Source: Pelosinus baikalensis
Lineage (GTDB): Bacteria > Bacillota > Negativicutes > DSM-13327
NCBI RefSeq assembly: GCF_020819555.1
Contig: NZ_JAJHJB010000005.1
Span: 1-64,000, forward strand
Length of the DNA stretch: 64,000 nucleotides
Direction of reading: 5' to 3'
The position numbers and the translations under genes are program-made. The notes below the pieces were generated by a model. The model did no database searches. It worked only from the letters and a program-made list of their open reading frames with translations, and was not told the DNA's origin. This document shows positions 25,647 to 34,600 of this stretch, one piece after another (position 1 is the stretch's first letter; each line of letters starts with the position of its first letter).

Positions 25647-26087
25647 ATGATAAATGAAGGCAACATGCTTAGTTATGAAAGATTTAAGGGCCTGATGGGC
25701 AGAGCCTCATATGATAATAAATTAGCTAATACAAATCAATTTACTAGAAGGGTAGAAGCGGCTTTGTATGATTATCCTATGTGGAAAGTCAATTCAGAAC
25801 TACTTCAATCTCAATATAAAGGGAATCTGACACTATCGAAGGATATACTGGAATCTCCGACAGAAAGACTAGGTATACGACGTCTTGATTATGTTTCGCA
25901 TATTAATCTTATAGAAGCCACTATGGCGGTTTTAAGTCCCCTACAGCAAGCCTTTGTTCAGCAAAGATATTTCAGAAGAACTCCTTTCAAGATTATTGCT
26001 GAAGAATTGGCAGTAACGGAACGTCATTTATATCGTATTCGGCAAGAGATTATTCGGTTGTTTCAAGTATCTTTTGGTTGGCTTTGA
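25647..26087 (+). CDS. Phage-type transcriptional regulator (sigma region 4-like HTH)
   Basis: The 146-residue protein has a C-terminal helix-turn-helix of sigma-70 region 4 type (LSPLQQAFVQQRYF, then IIAEELAVTERHLYRIRQEI). This resembles the ArpU/RinA-like late-gene activators of Firmicute phages. The N-terminal two thirds show no known domain. GGGAGAG precedes the ATG. It is the first gene of the tail module and the best candidate activator of the structural genes. No LexA box is visible upstream. Confidence 0.7.
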   Translation: MINEGNMLSYERFKGLMGRASYDNKLANTNQFTRRVEAALYDYPMWKVNSELLQSQYKGNLTLSKDILESPTERLGIRRLDYVSHINLIEATMAVLSPLQQAFVQQRYFRRTPFKIIAEELAVTERHLYRIRQEIIRLFQVSFGWL

Positions 26088-26119
26088 AATGATGTCAATT
26101 TGACAGTGAAAAAAAATAT

Positions 26120-26168
26120 ACCTATCTAAATTCAAGAAGATTTGTACGGATAAAGAAATGAGGGAAAA
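26120..26168 (+). repeat. Imperfect direct repeat, copy 1
   Basis: ACCTATCTAAATTC (26120-26133) and TGTACGGATA (26143-26152) recur downstream at 26711 and 26734 with identical 23-nt spacing, followed in both by an A/G-rich GAATGAGGG-like stretch. Copy 1 lies between the two regulators. Confidence 0.75.
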
Positions 26169-26401
26169 TATCAAAAGTAGAATTTGATGAGAATTATAAG
26201 ATGCAAGGCAGCATGCATATGAGAAAAGATACGATAGTTTTAAAAACAAACTATAAGGATGTTCATAGTCAGTTTGATAAGCGAGATTTTTCTGTATATA
26301 GTTTTTATATCCTAACGAGTATGTCACATTCATGTAAGTTAGAAATTCAATATAAAGTAGTATATTGATAAAATCGAAAAATATACAAGGGGTGTGATAG
26401 T

Positions 26402-26731
26402 ATCGACTACACACAAAAACAAATAAGACGAACTATTGAACGATATCAAGAACTTCGAAGTCTCGCGGAAATTGTGTCTTCAAATTTGGAAGATGTAGGG
26501 ACTATGGATTTTGTCAAGTGCAAAGGATTTGATCGTATCGTCTGTATATTAGTAGACTTAGATAAATCGATTTTAATGCTTACTCCACGTCAGCGAGAAG
26601 TAGTGACTTTTGTTCAAAATGGTTATTCCAATGAAATGATCAGCCGCAAACTTAATCTTAGTGTAGCGACAATAAAATTTCACTTTAATGCAGCAATTTT
26701 TAAAATTAGTACCTATCTAAATTCTGATTAA
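26402..26731 (+). CDS. LuxR/sigma-like HTH regulator, probable non-AUG start
   Basis: The C-terminal half has an HTH of LuxR/region 4 type (LTPRQREVVTFVQNGYSNEM, then RKLNLSVATIKFHFN). A conventional start would be GTG 26474, giving 85 residues with no ribosome binding site. The frame stays open upstream and encodes a charged helical N-terminus (DYTQKQIRRTIERYQELRSL). An AAGGGGTG at 26388-26394 is 7 nt before an ATC at 26402, so translation may begin at that ATC, giving 109 residues. The start is inferred. It probably acts with the 25647 regulator on the tail genes. Confidence 0.6.
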   Translation: MDYTQKQIRRTIERYQELRSLAEIVSSNLEDVGTMDFVKCKGFDRIVCILVDLDKSILMLTPRQREVVTFVQNGYSNEMISRKLNLSVATIKFHFNAAIFKISTYLNSD

Positions 26732-26758
26732 TATGTACGGATAGAGAATGAGGGGAGA
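26711..26758 (+). repeat. Imperfect direct repeat, copy 2
   Basis: This copy overlaps the last codons of the 26402-26731 gene and its downstream leader. It matches copy 1 (26120-26168) in two exact blocks of 14 and 10 nt at the same spacing. It may mark duplication of a regulator gene end or a shared binding site. Confidence 0.75.
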
Positions 26759-26761
26759 TAT

Positions 26762-26941
26762 ATGAAGTATTACACTATTAATATACTTGAAGCTATGTAT
26801 CGCGAGAAGTATCCTGAATTAGCAGCAACGATAATACATGAAAAGGCAAAGCTGTTGCATAGTCAGCTTAATACACTAGACGTTCGTTGGAAACGTAGTA
26901 ATCGTTTGTTCTATAGTAAGATTGATCTATATGGAATGTAA
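26762..26941 (+). CDS. Small hypothetical phage-type protein, 59 residues
   Basis: ATG 26762 follows GAGGGGAG at good distance and the frame runs 59 codons to TAA. The peptide (MKYYTINILEAMYREKYPEL, then RWKRSNRLFYSKIDLYGM) is helical and basic. It sits directly behind the second regulator and is probably co-transcribed. I do not recognise it. Confidence 0.5.
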   Translation: MKYYTINILEAMYREKYPELAATIIHEKAKLLHSQLNTLDVRWKRSNRLFYSKIDLYGM

Positions 26942-27176
26942 TAACTAGCTATCAATAGATTGTTTTACTTATAAGGCAATTTTGGACAAACAATTAGAAT
27001 TTCGAATAGTAATGATAAGAAGATGAATTATTTTAGATAATAGGAACCGCCAAAGAATTTGAATTGATCTTTTTAGCACATGAGGGTGTGTAGTATAAAA
27101 AATGGTAGTGGAGGTGCGGGGTATTGAAGAAATAATAATACAAGGTTTTATGTAAAGTGACAAGGAGGAGTTGCAA

Positions 27177-27395
27177 ATGAAGAAGAATTTGATGATGCAG
27201 CAAAGTAATGCCAAATTACAAACTTTATTAGAGACGGCATTGGACTTTGCAATGTTGATTACCAATGGAGATCAAGGAAAATTTGAGGTGTTTCGTCGTG
27301 TTATGCTTAATAAATATAATGCTTTGAAAAAAATCAATAGTAGAGAAATTAATGGAACACAAGAATGTAAGCAACAAGAAACTAGTAATACTTAA
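27177..27395 (+). CDS. Small helical phage-type protein before the tail tube gene
   Basis: The start is ATG 27177 with AAGGAGG 8 nt upstream; an in-frame TTG at 27171 is less likely. The 72-residue product is mostly helical (KLQTLLETALDFAMLIT, then FEVFRRVMLNKYNALKK) with a polar tail. It ends about 48 nt before the tail tube gene and probably belongs to the same transcript. Function is unknown. Confidence 0.6.
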   Translation: MKKNLMMQQSNAKLQTLLETALDFAMLITNGDQGKFEVFRRVMLNKYNALKKINSREINGTQECKQQETSNT

Positions 27396-27443
27396 GAGTC
27401 TAACAATTATAAAAATGTACAGAAATATTAGGAGGAAATATAT

Positions 27444-28391
27444 ATGACTCAGGCACAAGGTGCACAAGGAAGGTTAGTATTTGATTATGAATCCAGTTTT
27501 GGGCAGAACCCAACTAATAAAGCGGGGAAAATTTTACCATTCAACACATTAGATGTGAAATCGAAACAAAATTTGAAAGACTTGGCCACTATCACTGGTA
27601 CACGAAATCCTGTAGCACCTGCTCCTGGTAATATTAGCATAGACGGAAATATTGTTGTACCAATGGATGAAGCAGGTATTGGATATTGGCTAACAGGATT
27701 ATTTGGTACTCCTGTAACTACAGGCAGCGATGATCCTTATCAGCATGTATTTAAAATCGGTGCAACGCAGCCTTCTATGGTATTGGAAAAGGGATTTACG
27801 GATATTGGACAGTATGTACTGTTAAATAGCTGCAAAATTAGTTCTTTTAAAGTAGGCTTTGGTGGTGAAGATGAGTTAACAGCATCTATGACAATTATGG
27901 GAGCAAAAGAAGTTCTTACATCTACTCCTTATATGGCGAATCCTTCTAATATGGTTTTATCTCGCTTTACCAACTTGCAAGCGAGCATTGAGGAAGGTGG
28001 AGCAGCAATTGCTACTATTACTAAAGGTGATTTTACCATTGATGCTGGGTTGGATGGGACTCAGTATACTATTGGAAATGGTGGTCTTCGCAGCGACATT
28101 CCTGCGGGCATCTTTAAGATATCTGGCAGTATAACGGCTCTGTTTGATGGAACTGCATTATTGGAAAAGGCTATCTCAGGGACAAAGTCAAGTTTAAAAG
28201 TGAAGTTCTCAGATGAGAGCCACAGTCTAGAATTTTTATTCCCAGAAACTACATATGAACGTAGTACCCCAGGTATAACAGGTCCTGCAGGTGTTTTAAT
28301 TATACTGCCCTTCCATGCTTTTTATGAATCAAATGCTGATAATTCTGCAGTGAAAGTTACGCTGGTTAACGGCGTCGCCAGTTACCTATAA
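27444..28391 (+). CDS. Phage major tail tube protein
   Basis: The 315-residue protein matches the siphovirus tube family: an N-terminal FDYESSFGQNP segment, the GNISIDGNIVVPMDEAGIGYWL strand region (cited in part) and LTASMTIMGAKEV. It should polymerise as hexameric rings into the tail tube around the tape measure. AGGAGG precedes the ATG. It is the first structural gene; no head or tail-terminator gene precedes it. An Ig-like C-terminal part from about residue 200 is possible. Confidence 0.85.
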   Translation: MTQAQGAQGRLVFDYESSFGQNPTNKAGKILPFNTLDVKSKQNLKDLATITGTRNPVAPAPGNISIDGNIVVPMDEAGIGYWLTGLFGTPVTTGSDDPYQHVFKIGATQPSMVLEKGFTDIGQYVLLNSCKISSFKVGFGGEDELTASMTIMGAKEVLTSTPYMANPSNMVLSRFTNLQASIEEGGAAIATITKGDFTIDAGLDGTQYTIGNGGLRSDIPAGIFKISGSITALFDGTALLEKAISGTKSSLKVKFSDESHSLEFLFPETTYERSTPGITGPAGVLIILPFHAFYESNADNSAVKVTLVNGVASYL

Positions 28392-28413
28392 TTACAGAAA
28401 AGGGAGATTACTT

Positions 28414-28680
28414 ATGACGATATTACCGCAAGCAAGGGCTATGAGCCGCAATGAATTGAAATCTTTTCGTGCTGCTGGTTTGGATCCGGTATTTTTTGAT
28501 TCTACAAGTGATAATCAATTATCATTTTTAAAATTGACAGTCTTAGGAAATGACTGGATTTTGGATAATATTTATAAAGATCATGATTTTGATGACGTAC
28601 CTAATAATCAACTTGTAGAATTGGCAGAGAAAACTTTTCGTTTGACGTATGGCTTGGAGAAAGAAGTAAAAAACTCCTAG
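28414..28680 (+). CDS. Tail assembly chaperone (gpG-like)
   Basis: The 88-residue acidic helical protein sits between the tube and tape measure genes, the invariable place of lambda gpG. AAGGGAG precedes the ATG. It ends EKEVKNS, and its last codons contain the slippery heptamer A AAA AAC (28668-28674). Most ribosomes should terminate at TAG 28678-28680 and a minority should shift -1 to make the G-T fusion. It chaperones tape measure and tube proteins during assembly. Confidence 0.85.
   Translation: MTILPQARAMSRNELKSFRAAGLDPVFFDSTSDNQLSFLKLTVLGNDWILDNIYKDHDFDDVPNNQLVELAEKTFRLTYGLEKEVKNS
28668..28674 (+). other. Programmed -1 ribosomal frameshift site (A AAA AAC)
   Basis: In the zero frame the codons read GTA AAA AAC TCC TAG. 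The heptamer A-AAA-AAC has the X-XXY-YYZ form and is placed two codons before the stop. Shifting back one base leads directly into the long downstream frame that ends at 28997 and has no ribosome binding site of its own. Confidence 0.88.
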
Positions 28681-28997
28681 CGGTCTGGAAATGGGTGTCA
28701 GGCAGGCGGCAGGAATATTGCGAAGCCTGCCGTAAAACCCAAACTCAGGCCGATAATAAAATTAAATGCAAGACTTGTGAAGCACGTTGTCCTGAAATTA
28801 TGCTGGAAAACCGTGAGGTATGGCAGCTATGGATCTATGTGAATACCCAATGGCGTGTAAGTAATAGTGGAATAGTTGGCTTAGACTATACCGCTGTTTT
28901 TGCCATAGCAGAAGTTTATGGTATTGAGCTAACTCCAACGTTATGTAGAAAAATAAAAGCATTGGAAATATATGAAATACGGAGACAGGAGGTGTAA
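28674..28997 (+). CDS. T domain of the gpGT-like tail chaperone, made by frameshift
   Basis: This frame encodes 107 residues reached by -1 frameshifting from the gpG-like gene, giving a fusion of about 194 residues. A GTG at 28695 could serve as an independent start but lacks a good ribosome binding site. The T part carries clustered cysteines (YCEACRKTQ and CKTCEARCP), suggestive of a zinc site, and a helical end. By analogy with lambda, the fusion bridges tape measure and tube subunits. Confidence 0.82.
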   Translation, partial: LLAVWKWVSGRRQEYCEACRKTQTQADNKIKCKTCEARCPEIMLENREVWQLWIYVNTQWRVSNSGIVGLDYTAVFAIAEVYGIELTPTLCRKIKALEIYEIRRQEV

Positions 28998-28999
28998 GA

Positions 29000-30259
29000 A
29001 TGTATCAGATACTTTCGGATGAAGGGTTTGCCGATATTTTAATAGCTAAGTTGGTAGGCAGTGATTTTGGACAAAAGATTGCCGCAGCATGTGAAATGGA
29101 GCAACAGTTATTAGAAAAGTTGAATTCTCTGGCAGATAACGTTCAGAAAGTTGGGCAGCAACCAGCTAATGGATCGGGCTCATCAAAGACAGCAGCTCAA
29201 GATAGTAAAAATAAGAGTGATGCTATTTCAAATGAATTTGATAAGTTAGTGCAAGCTTCGTTAGATCGATTGAAAAATTATGCGCAGGAACAGTTGAAAA
29301 GTGTTATAGCGCATAAAGAATCCTTGTCAGAAGGTCTAAAAAATATATTTAAAAATATATCAACAGAAATTCCTGGACTATTAACTGCATTACTTGGTAA
29401 AAAAATGCTAGATTTATTTGATGGATGGTGGCCTAAAATTAGCAAATCATTTGAGGAAAAATTAGCTAAGATATTTAAGATTGACAAAAACAAGGACAAT
29501 AGTCAATCTTTCAGTGCAGATAAAAAGCAGTCTGTTAATAATATCTCAAATGATAACGCAAAGGGTTCACAATCGGGGCAACAAAAAACAAATGAAAAGC
29601 TAAGTGACATACAGATAAATTCTGATTCATACAAGACAGATACGGCCGTGAACGTATTTAAGAAAGATATGATTGAGAAGAAAACGAATTATGCGCAGAT
29701 TATGGAAGATTCTTTCAATCGTATAAATAGTAGTACTGAGCAACATTTTAACAAAATGCTTACAGGTGCAGAATCTTTTAGTAAAGGCTTTAAAGGTATT
29801 TTCAAGGATATGACAATAGAGATCAGCAAGATGCTCCTTGAGATATTCTATAAGAAGGTTATAGAAAAACAATTGGGTGAGTGGTTTGGAAATTTCTTAG
29901 GTGCGATATTTAAAGCGGATGGTGGACCGGTATCATCACAAACATCCTATATCGTGGGGGAAAGAGGACCAGAACTATTCGTCCCTGATCAGTCGGGAAC
30001 CATTATTCCAAACCATCGTTTAGATGAAACTATATCTATGGCAAAACAGCAAGTTACAAGTGGTACCAATTATACTCCATCAGTAACAGGAGGTCAAACA
30101 CCACCTGTTATTGTTAATGTTGTCAATAAGTCTGGAGTAAAAGCCAATACAAAGCAGGAGACAAGTTGGGACGGACAGCAGTATGTTATTAATGTTGTCA
30201 TGGATGCTTATGCACGTAATGTGAATGGTATGCGTGATGTACTGGGAGTAAGGAGGTAA
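29000..30259 (+). CDS. Short tail tape measure protein with internal duplication
   Basis: The 419-residue protein follows GGAGGTG. Two copies of a lambda gpH C-terminal-like unit are visible: residues 87-146 and 238-297, both with S-x-x-R...EQ...ES-x-S-x-G-x-K-x-IFK...EI...LL...KK...W. A low-complexity linker separates them. The typical tape measure end ADGGPVSSQTSYIVGERGPE (306-325) follows. At roughly 0.15 nm per residue the tail would be about 60 nm long. The last 50 residues contain VNVVN (372-376) and W390-DGQQY, a motif shared with the lipase at 39000-40328. Confidence 0.82.
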   Translation: MYQILSDEGFADILIAKLVGSDFGQKIAAACEMEQQLLEKLNSLADNVQKVGQQPANGSGSSKTAAQDSKNKSDAISNEFDKLVQASLDRLKNYAQEQLKSVIAHKESLSEGLKNIFKNISTEIPGLLTALLGKKMLDLFDGWWPKISKSFEEKLAKIFKIDKNKDNSQSFSADKKQSVNNISNDNAKGSQSGQQKTNEKLSDIQINSDSYKTDTAVNVFKKDMIEKKTNYAQIMEDSFNRINSSTEQHFNKMLTGAESFSKGFKGIFKDMTIEISKMLLEIFYKKVIEKQLGEWFGNFLGAIFKADGGPVSSQTSYIVGERGPELFVPDQSGTIIPNHRLDETISMAKQQVTSGTNYTPSVTGGQTPPVIVNVVNKSGVKANTKQETSWDGQQYVINVVMDAYARNVNGMRDVLGVRR

Positions 30260-30267
30260 TAATCAAT

Positions 30268-30612
30268 ATGACATTGTCAGTATTTCCGAATGTAGCAAAT
30301 CCTGTATATCCGCTTGATGAAGGGCGGGAGAATCCTGCAATATCCTCCCAAATGGAAAATGGAATGGTGATATCCAGACCAAGGTTTACGCGCATCCGTA
30401 AAAAATGGATATTAAAATGGACTGCTCTTAAAAATAACGAATATCAAGTTCTTATGAATTTTTGGGAACAAATGTGTGGCGGTAGCCAAGAATTTCAATG
30501 GGTCAATCCTGTCACTGGTGTTAGCTATATTGTACGCTTCACAGGTGAAATAAATTTTCATTTAACTTCTCATGATATGTGGGAAGGAGAGATTACCTTG
30601 CAGGAGGTTTGA
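30268..30612 (+). CDS. Minor tail protein (gpM-like)
   Basis: The 114-residue protein directly follows the tape measure gene, the position of lambda gpM. The sequence has the family feel: an N-terminal SVFPNVANPVYPLDE, a basic stretch (RFTRIRKKWILKWTAL), FWEQMCGGSQEFQWVNP and a closing beta segment (WEGEITLQEV). It should be part of the distal tail tip. The stop is 2 nt before the next start. Confidence 0.75.
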   Translation: MTLSVFPNVANPVYPLDEGRENPAISSQMENGMVISRPRFTRIRKKWILKWTALKNNEYQVLMNFWEQMCGGSQEFQWVNPVTGVSYIVRFTGEINFHLTSHDMWEGEITLQEV

Positions 30613-30614
30613 TT

Positions 30615-31235
30615 ATGGCACTAAACTTATCGAATATTTCAATTATAGAAAAAAATAAATTAACTTCTGATGGGGCATGGCTGGTTCTACTGGAAATTCA
30701 AATAGCAAAAGATCTAATTATTAGGATTGTACGTAATACAGAAGATATTGTATGGAATGGTTATACATGGGTGGCATTTCCTTTTGAGTTAGATGAAATT
30801 AAAGAAACTTCTCAAGGTGAACTTCCGCAAATTCCGGTACGTGTTTCTAATATCTCTCGGAGTATTCAACAATATATTGAACAGGCCAATGGTGGCGTTG
30901 GAGCTACTGTAATGTTACGCGTAGTTCATTCTCAGCATCTTGATATAGCAGCTGCTGATATAGAAGAAACTTTTACAGTACAGCAAGTTAGTTCAGACAG
31001 TATGTGGGTGACATTTAGTTTAGGCGGCGATATGCCTACGATGCTTCGTTTTCCATTTCGGAGAGTTTTGAAAGATTATTGTCCGTTTACGTATAAAGGA
31101 ATTGAGTGTGGAGCACAATCCCATCAAGAAACTTGTAATAAGACATTAGGTGATTGTCGAGAGCGGGGGAATGCAGCACGTTTTGGGGGCGAACCCAGTA
31201 TACCCCAGGGAGGTATTTATGCATCAAATCGATAA
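30615..31235 (+). CDS. Minor tail protein L-like, Cys cluster at C-terminus
   Basis: The start is ATG 30615 with CAGGAGG upstream, inside the end of the preceding gene; an earlier in-frame codon at 30579 has no signal. The 206-residue protein ends with four Cys (YCPFTYKGIECG...TCNKTLGDCRERGNAARFGG), matching gpL, whose lambda homologue binds an iron-sulfur cluster. It belongs to the tail tip. It overlaps the following gene by 17 nt. Confidence 0.85.
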   Translation: MALNLSNISIIEKNKLTSDGAWLVLLEIQIAKDLIIRIVRNTEDIVWNGYTWVAFPFELDEIKETSQGELPQIPVRVSNISRSIQQYIEQANGGVGATVMLRVVHSQHLDIAAADIEETFTVQQVSSDSMWVTFSLGGDMPTMLRFPFRRVLKDYCPFTYKGIECGAQSHQETCNKTLGDCRERGNAARFGGEPSIPQGGIYASNR

Positions 31236-31617
31236 ATTGATAGGTAAGCCATTTGTGAATGGTGGCAGAGGCCCCGACAATTATGATTGTTGGGGTCTTG
31301 TTTGTGAAGTTTTTAAGATGTATGGGATTAAATTACCAGATTATAAAATCAGTTGTGAGGATGTTAGCCGTATAGACGGTGAAATCGATGAGCAGAGAAA
31401 TCGATGGTGCAGGTGTGATGGGGAAATCCCCGTACCTGCTCTTGTTGTTATGAGGTTCAATCAGGCTATATTTTGTAACCATACTGGAGTTTACATAGGT
31501 GATGGTAGATTTATTCATACTGCTGAGAAAATGGGCGTTCATATTGATCATATTGATAGTCCAGCATGGCGACGCAAAATTGAAGGACTTTACGTGCCGG
31601 GGTGGTTAAATGGCTGA
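31219..31617 (+). CDS. NlpC/P60 tail-tip peptidase (gpK-like)
   Basis: The start is ATG 31219 with AGGGAGGT upstream. The 132-residue protein is a cysteine peptidase: nucleophile Cys in YDCWGLV, His in CNHTGVYIGDGRFIHT. In lambda-like tails gpK is thought to cut peptidoglycan cross-links during penetration or to act in tip maturation. It lacks the N-terminal JAMM domain of lambda gpK. It overlaps both neighbours, which suggests translational coupling. Confidence 0.88.
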   Translation: MHQIDKLIGKPFVNGGRGPDNYDCWGLVCEVFKMYGIKLPDYKISCEDVSRIDGEIDEQRNRWCRCDGEIPVPALVVMRFNQAIFCNHTGVYIGDGRFIHTAEKMGVHIDHIDSPAWRRKIEGLYVPGWLNG

Positions 31618-34600
31618 CATAACTTTAACAATACTAAGAAACCCCTTTAACCTTAGTGATAGGGAGATAAAAAAGATAGCGTATATACCAGGAAAAACGA
31701 TAGGGGAATATATTCAGCCCATTATGATGGGAATTGATTTAGACGAAATGGTATTAAGTCGTAATGGCACTATCGAAGACAAAGGAAAGATTGCTTCCAT
31801 ACTTGTTGAAAGTGAAGATAATCTAGTAATATGCCCCCTCGTAGGTAAAGGTGGAGGGAAAAATATTCTAAGAACGATTGCTTCCATAGCACTCATGGCA
31901 TATGCAGGTAATGTAGCGGGAGGGCTATGGAATAGCGGTACTGCAACCTTTTGGACAGGGCTTGCAGCAGGAGCAATTAGCGCGATTGGCGGTATGCTCA
32001 TTAATCACATGTTCCCACAGCCTACAGCAGACATGCCAGCAATGGACATGGCGACATCTACTCCAACCTATTCATGGGGAAATTTACAGTCCCTCTCTGG
32101 TCAAGGAAATACCTTGGCTGTCACTTATGGAACTATGCGGACAGCAGGACAAATTTTGTCTCAGCATATTACCAATGGTGATGGGGATAAACAATACCTA
32201 AATATCTTGCTATGTGGTGGTGAAGGACCAGCCGATAGTATTACAGATATAAAAATTAACGATAATCCAATAGAAAATTATCATGATGTTTCAGTGGATA
32301 TACGTTTAGGAACGAATGACCAGACAGCAATTCCTAATTTCAATGATATATATGCCGATCAAATACTAAGCTATGAACTGGCTAATGATGATACCTGGTC
32401 AACCCATCAAACTGAAGGAAATGGCGGAGAAGGTCTTGAGATCACCTTTGAATTACCTGGGGGATTGTATCATGTAAATGATAATGGCGATTTAGAAAAT
32501 GCTACTGTTAAACTTAATGCACAATATAAACAAATCGGGCTGTCAGAATGGAACGATTGGTTGGAGGCACATATTTACAAGGTGTCTTCTTCTGTTAAAG
32601 AAAGCATTGGAAGTGTTCAATCTTTAAGTGTTGGGCAAAACCCTATTGCTGAAACATGGACATTAAGTAGTATAGGGGGGAATTTGTTTTCAGTTGTAGG
32701 ATCCGTCTCAGGGCGAAAAGCTGATGCTAAAGTTGGAGTTGCTTATAATAACGGTTTAATCGGTTTTACGATTATAGGAAATAGATTGGGTTTTTTAGGG
32801 GGATTTTATAACGCGAAGTTTACATTAGTTGTTAAGATTAATGAATTAGTTGTAACGGCGGCAAAAAATAGCCCAGTTCGTAAGGTATATCGTATTGACA
32901 ATCTACCTGCTGGACGCTATGAAGTTCGTGCGAAATGCAGCTATAAATCAGGTACGACGACAAGAGATAGCACTCGAATGTGCTGGACGCAGCTCAGTCA
33001 TATTAGCTATGATGATTTCTGCCGTTCCGGTAAAATGCTCGTGGGTATCAAAGCCTTAGCGACTGATCAGTTAAGTGGCGGTATACCGACAGTGACCTGG
33101 TTACAGTCAGTTAGCGATATTAACGTGTATAACCCTAATACTGAAAAATATGAGCAAAAATCGGCTCGTAATCCAGCGTGGGCTGCATATGATCTGTTAC
33201 ATCGTTGTAAAATCATAAAAAATACTAAAACAGAGATGGTAGAAAATGTAGTTTTTGGTATTTCGGCGAATCGAATTGACTATCAAGCTTTTGTCGATTG
33301 GGCTGCATTTTGTACGGAACGGAAGTTAGAGTTTGAGTATATATTTGATACTGCCTCTGATTTGTGGAGTTCCTTGCAAAAGCCAGAAAGTGTGGGAAGG
33401 GGGAAAGTCATACTAAAAGGAACTCGCTATTCCTGTGTTTGTGATAGACCGACTCAGCCTGTACAACTCTTCACTATGGGCAATATGGTGCAGGATAAAT
33501 TCCAAGAAGACTTTTTGGGGATGAAGGATAGAGCAAATGCAGTTGAAATATCCTTTATAAATAAAGACAAAGGATATCAAAAGGATACACTTACTATATA
33601 TGGAGATGATTGGGATAATAATCAGATAATTCAAAATTCAACTCAGATTACCTTGTATGGTTGCACATCTTATCAGCAAGCTTATCGTGAGGGCAAATAT
33701 CGTCTAAGGTTAAATAAATATTTGCAGCGTACCATATCCTTTGATGCTGATATTGATGCTATTGCCTGCCAAGTAGGAGATGTAATTTTAGTCCAGCATG
33801 ATATACCGCAGTGGGGTTATGGAGGTAGGGTACTGGCTGCAACAGAAGATACCATTCAATTTGATCGTAGTGTTACGATGGAACCGGGTAAACAATATTC
33901 GGTTATGGTGCGATTTGCAGATGATACTCTTGTAGAGAGACAGATCCTTGGAGTTGTAGCAGAAACAGATACCGTGACAATATCAACCCCATTTTCATCT
34001 ATTCCGCAAAAATGGGATGTTTTTAGTTTCGGTGAAACCCACAAGGTAACTAAACCCTTTAGAGTTTTGAATATTAGCCGTTCCCAGGAATTTAAACGCA
34101 GTATTACAGCACTGGAATATGTTGAAGGTGTTTATACGGAAGCAGATACTATTCCAGTAATTGATTACAGTGATTTGGATGATAATGTTCCAGAGGTAGG
34201 AAACTTGAACTTAAGGCAGCTAACCTATAGGCAGAAGGACGGAACTATTGTATCTGAAATAGACTGCTCATGGGTAGTACCTAAAAAATATATCAAGAAT
34301 TCAATTGTCTGGTACAGTATGGATGAGGGGCAATCATGGCTTTTATGGGGAAATACTACGAATAATTTGGCGGTGATTACAGGAGTTAAATCTCAAGAAA
34401 CATATTTGGTTAAAGTATGTACGCTGAATAATTCCGGTGTAATTTCACCAGGCGTTATATCAAAAGAAATTTATATTACAGGTAAGGATCAGCCTCCGTC
34501 TAATATCGACAGTATAGTAGCAGAGGTTAATCCCAGTGATAGTACCAAATTAATTCTTAGATGGTCTGCTGTTACCGATATTGATTTAAAAGGCTATCAA

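Noticed and set aside
26201..26368. A 55-codon ORF between the two tail regulators
   Set aside because: No ribosome binding site and no recognisable features; it may be a decayed gene remnant but cannot be supported.
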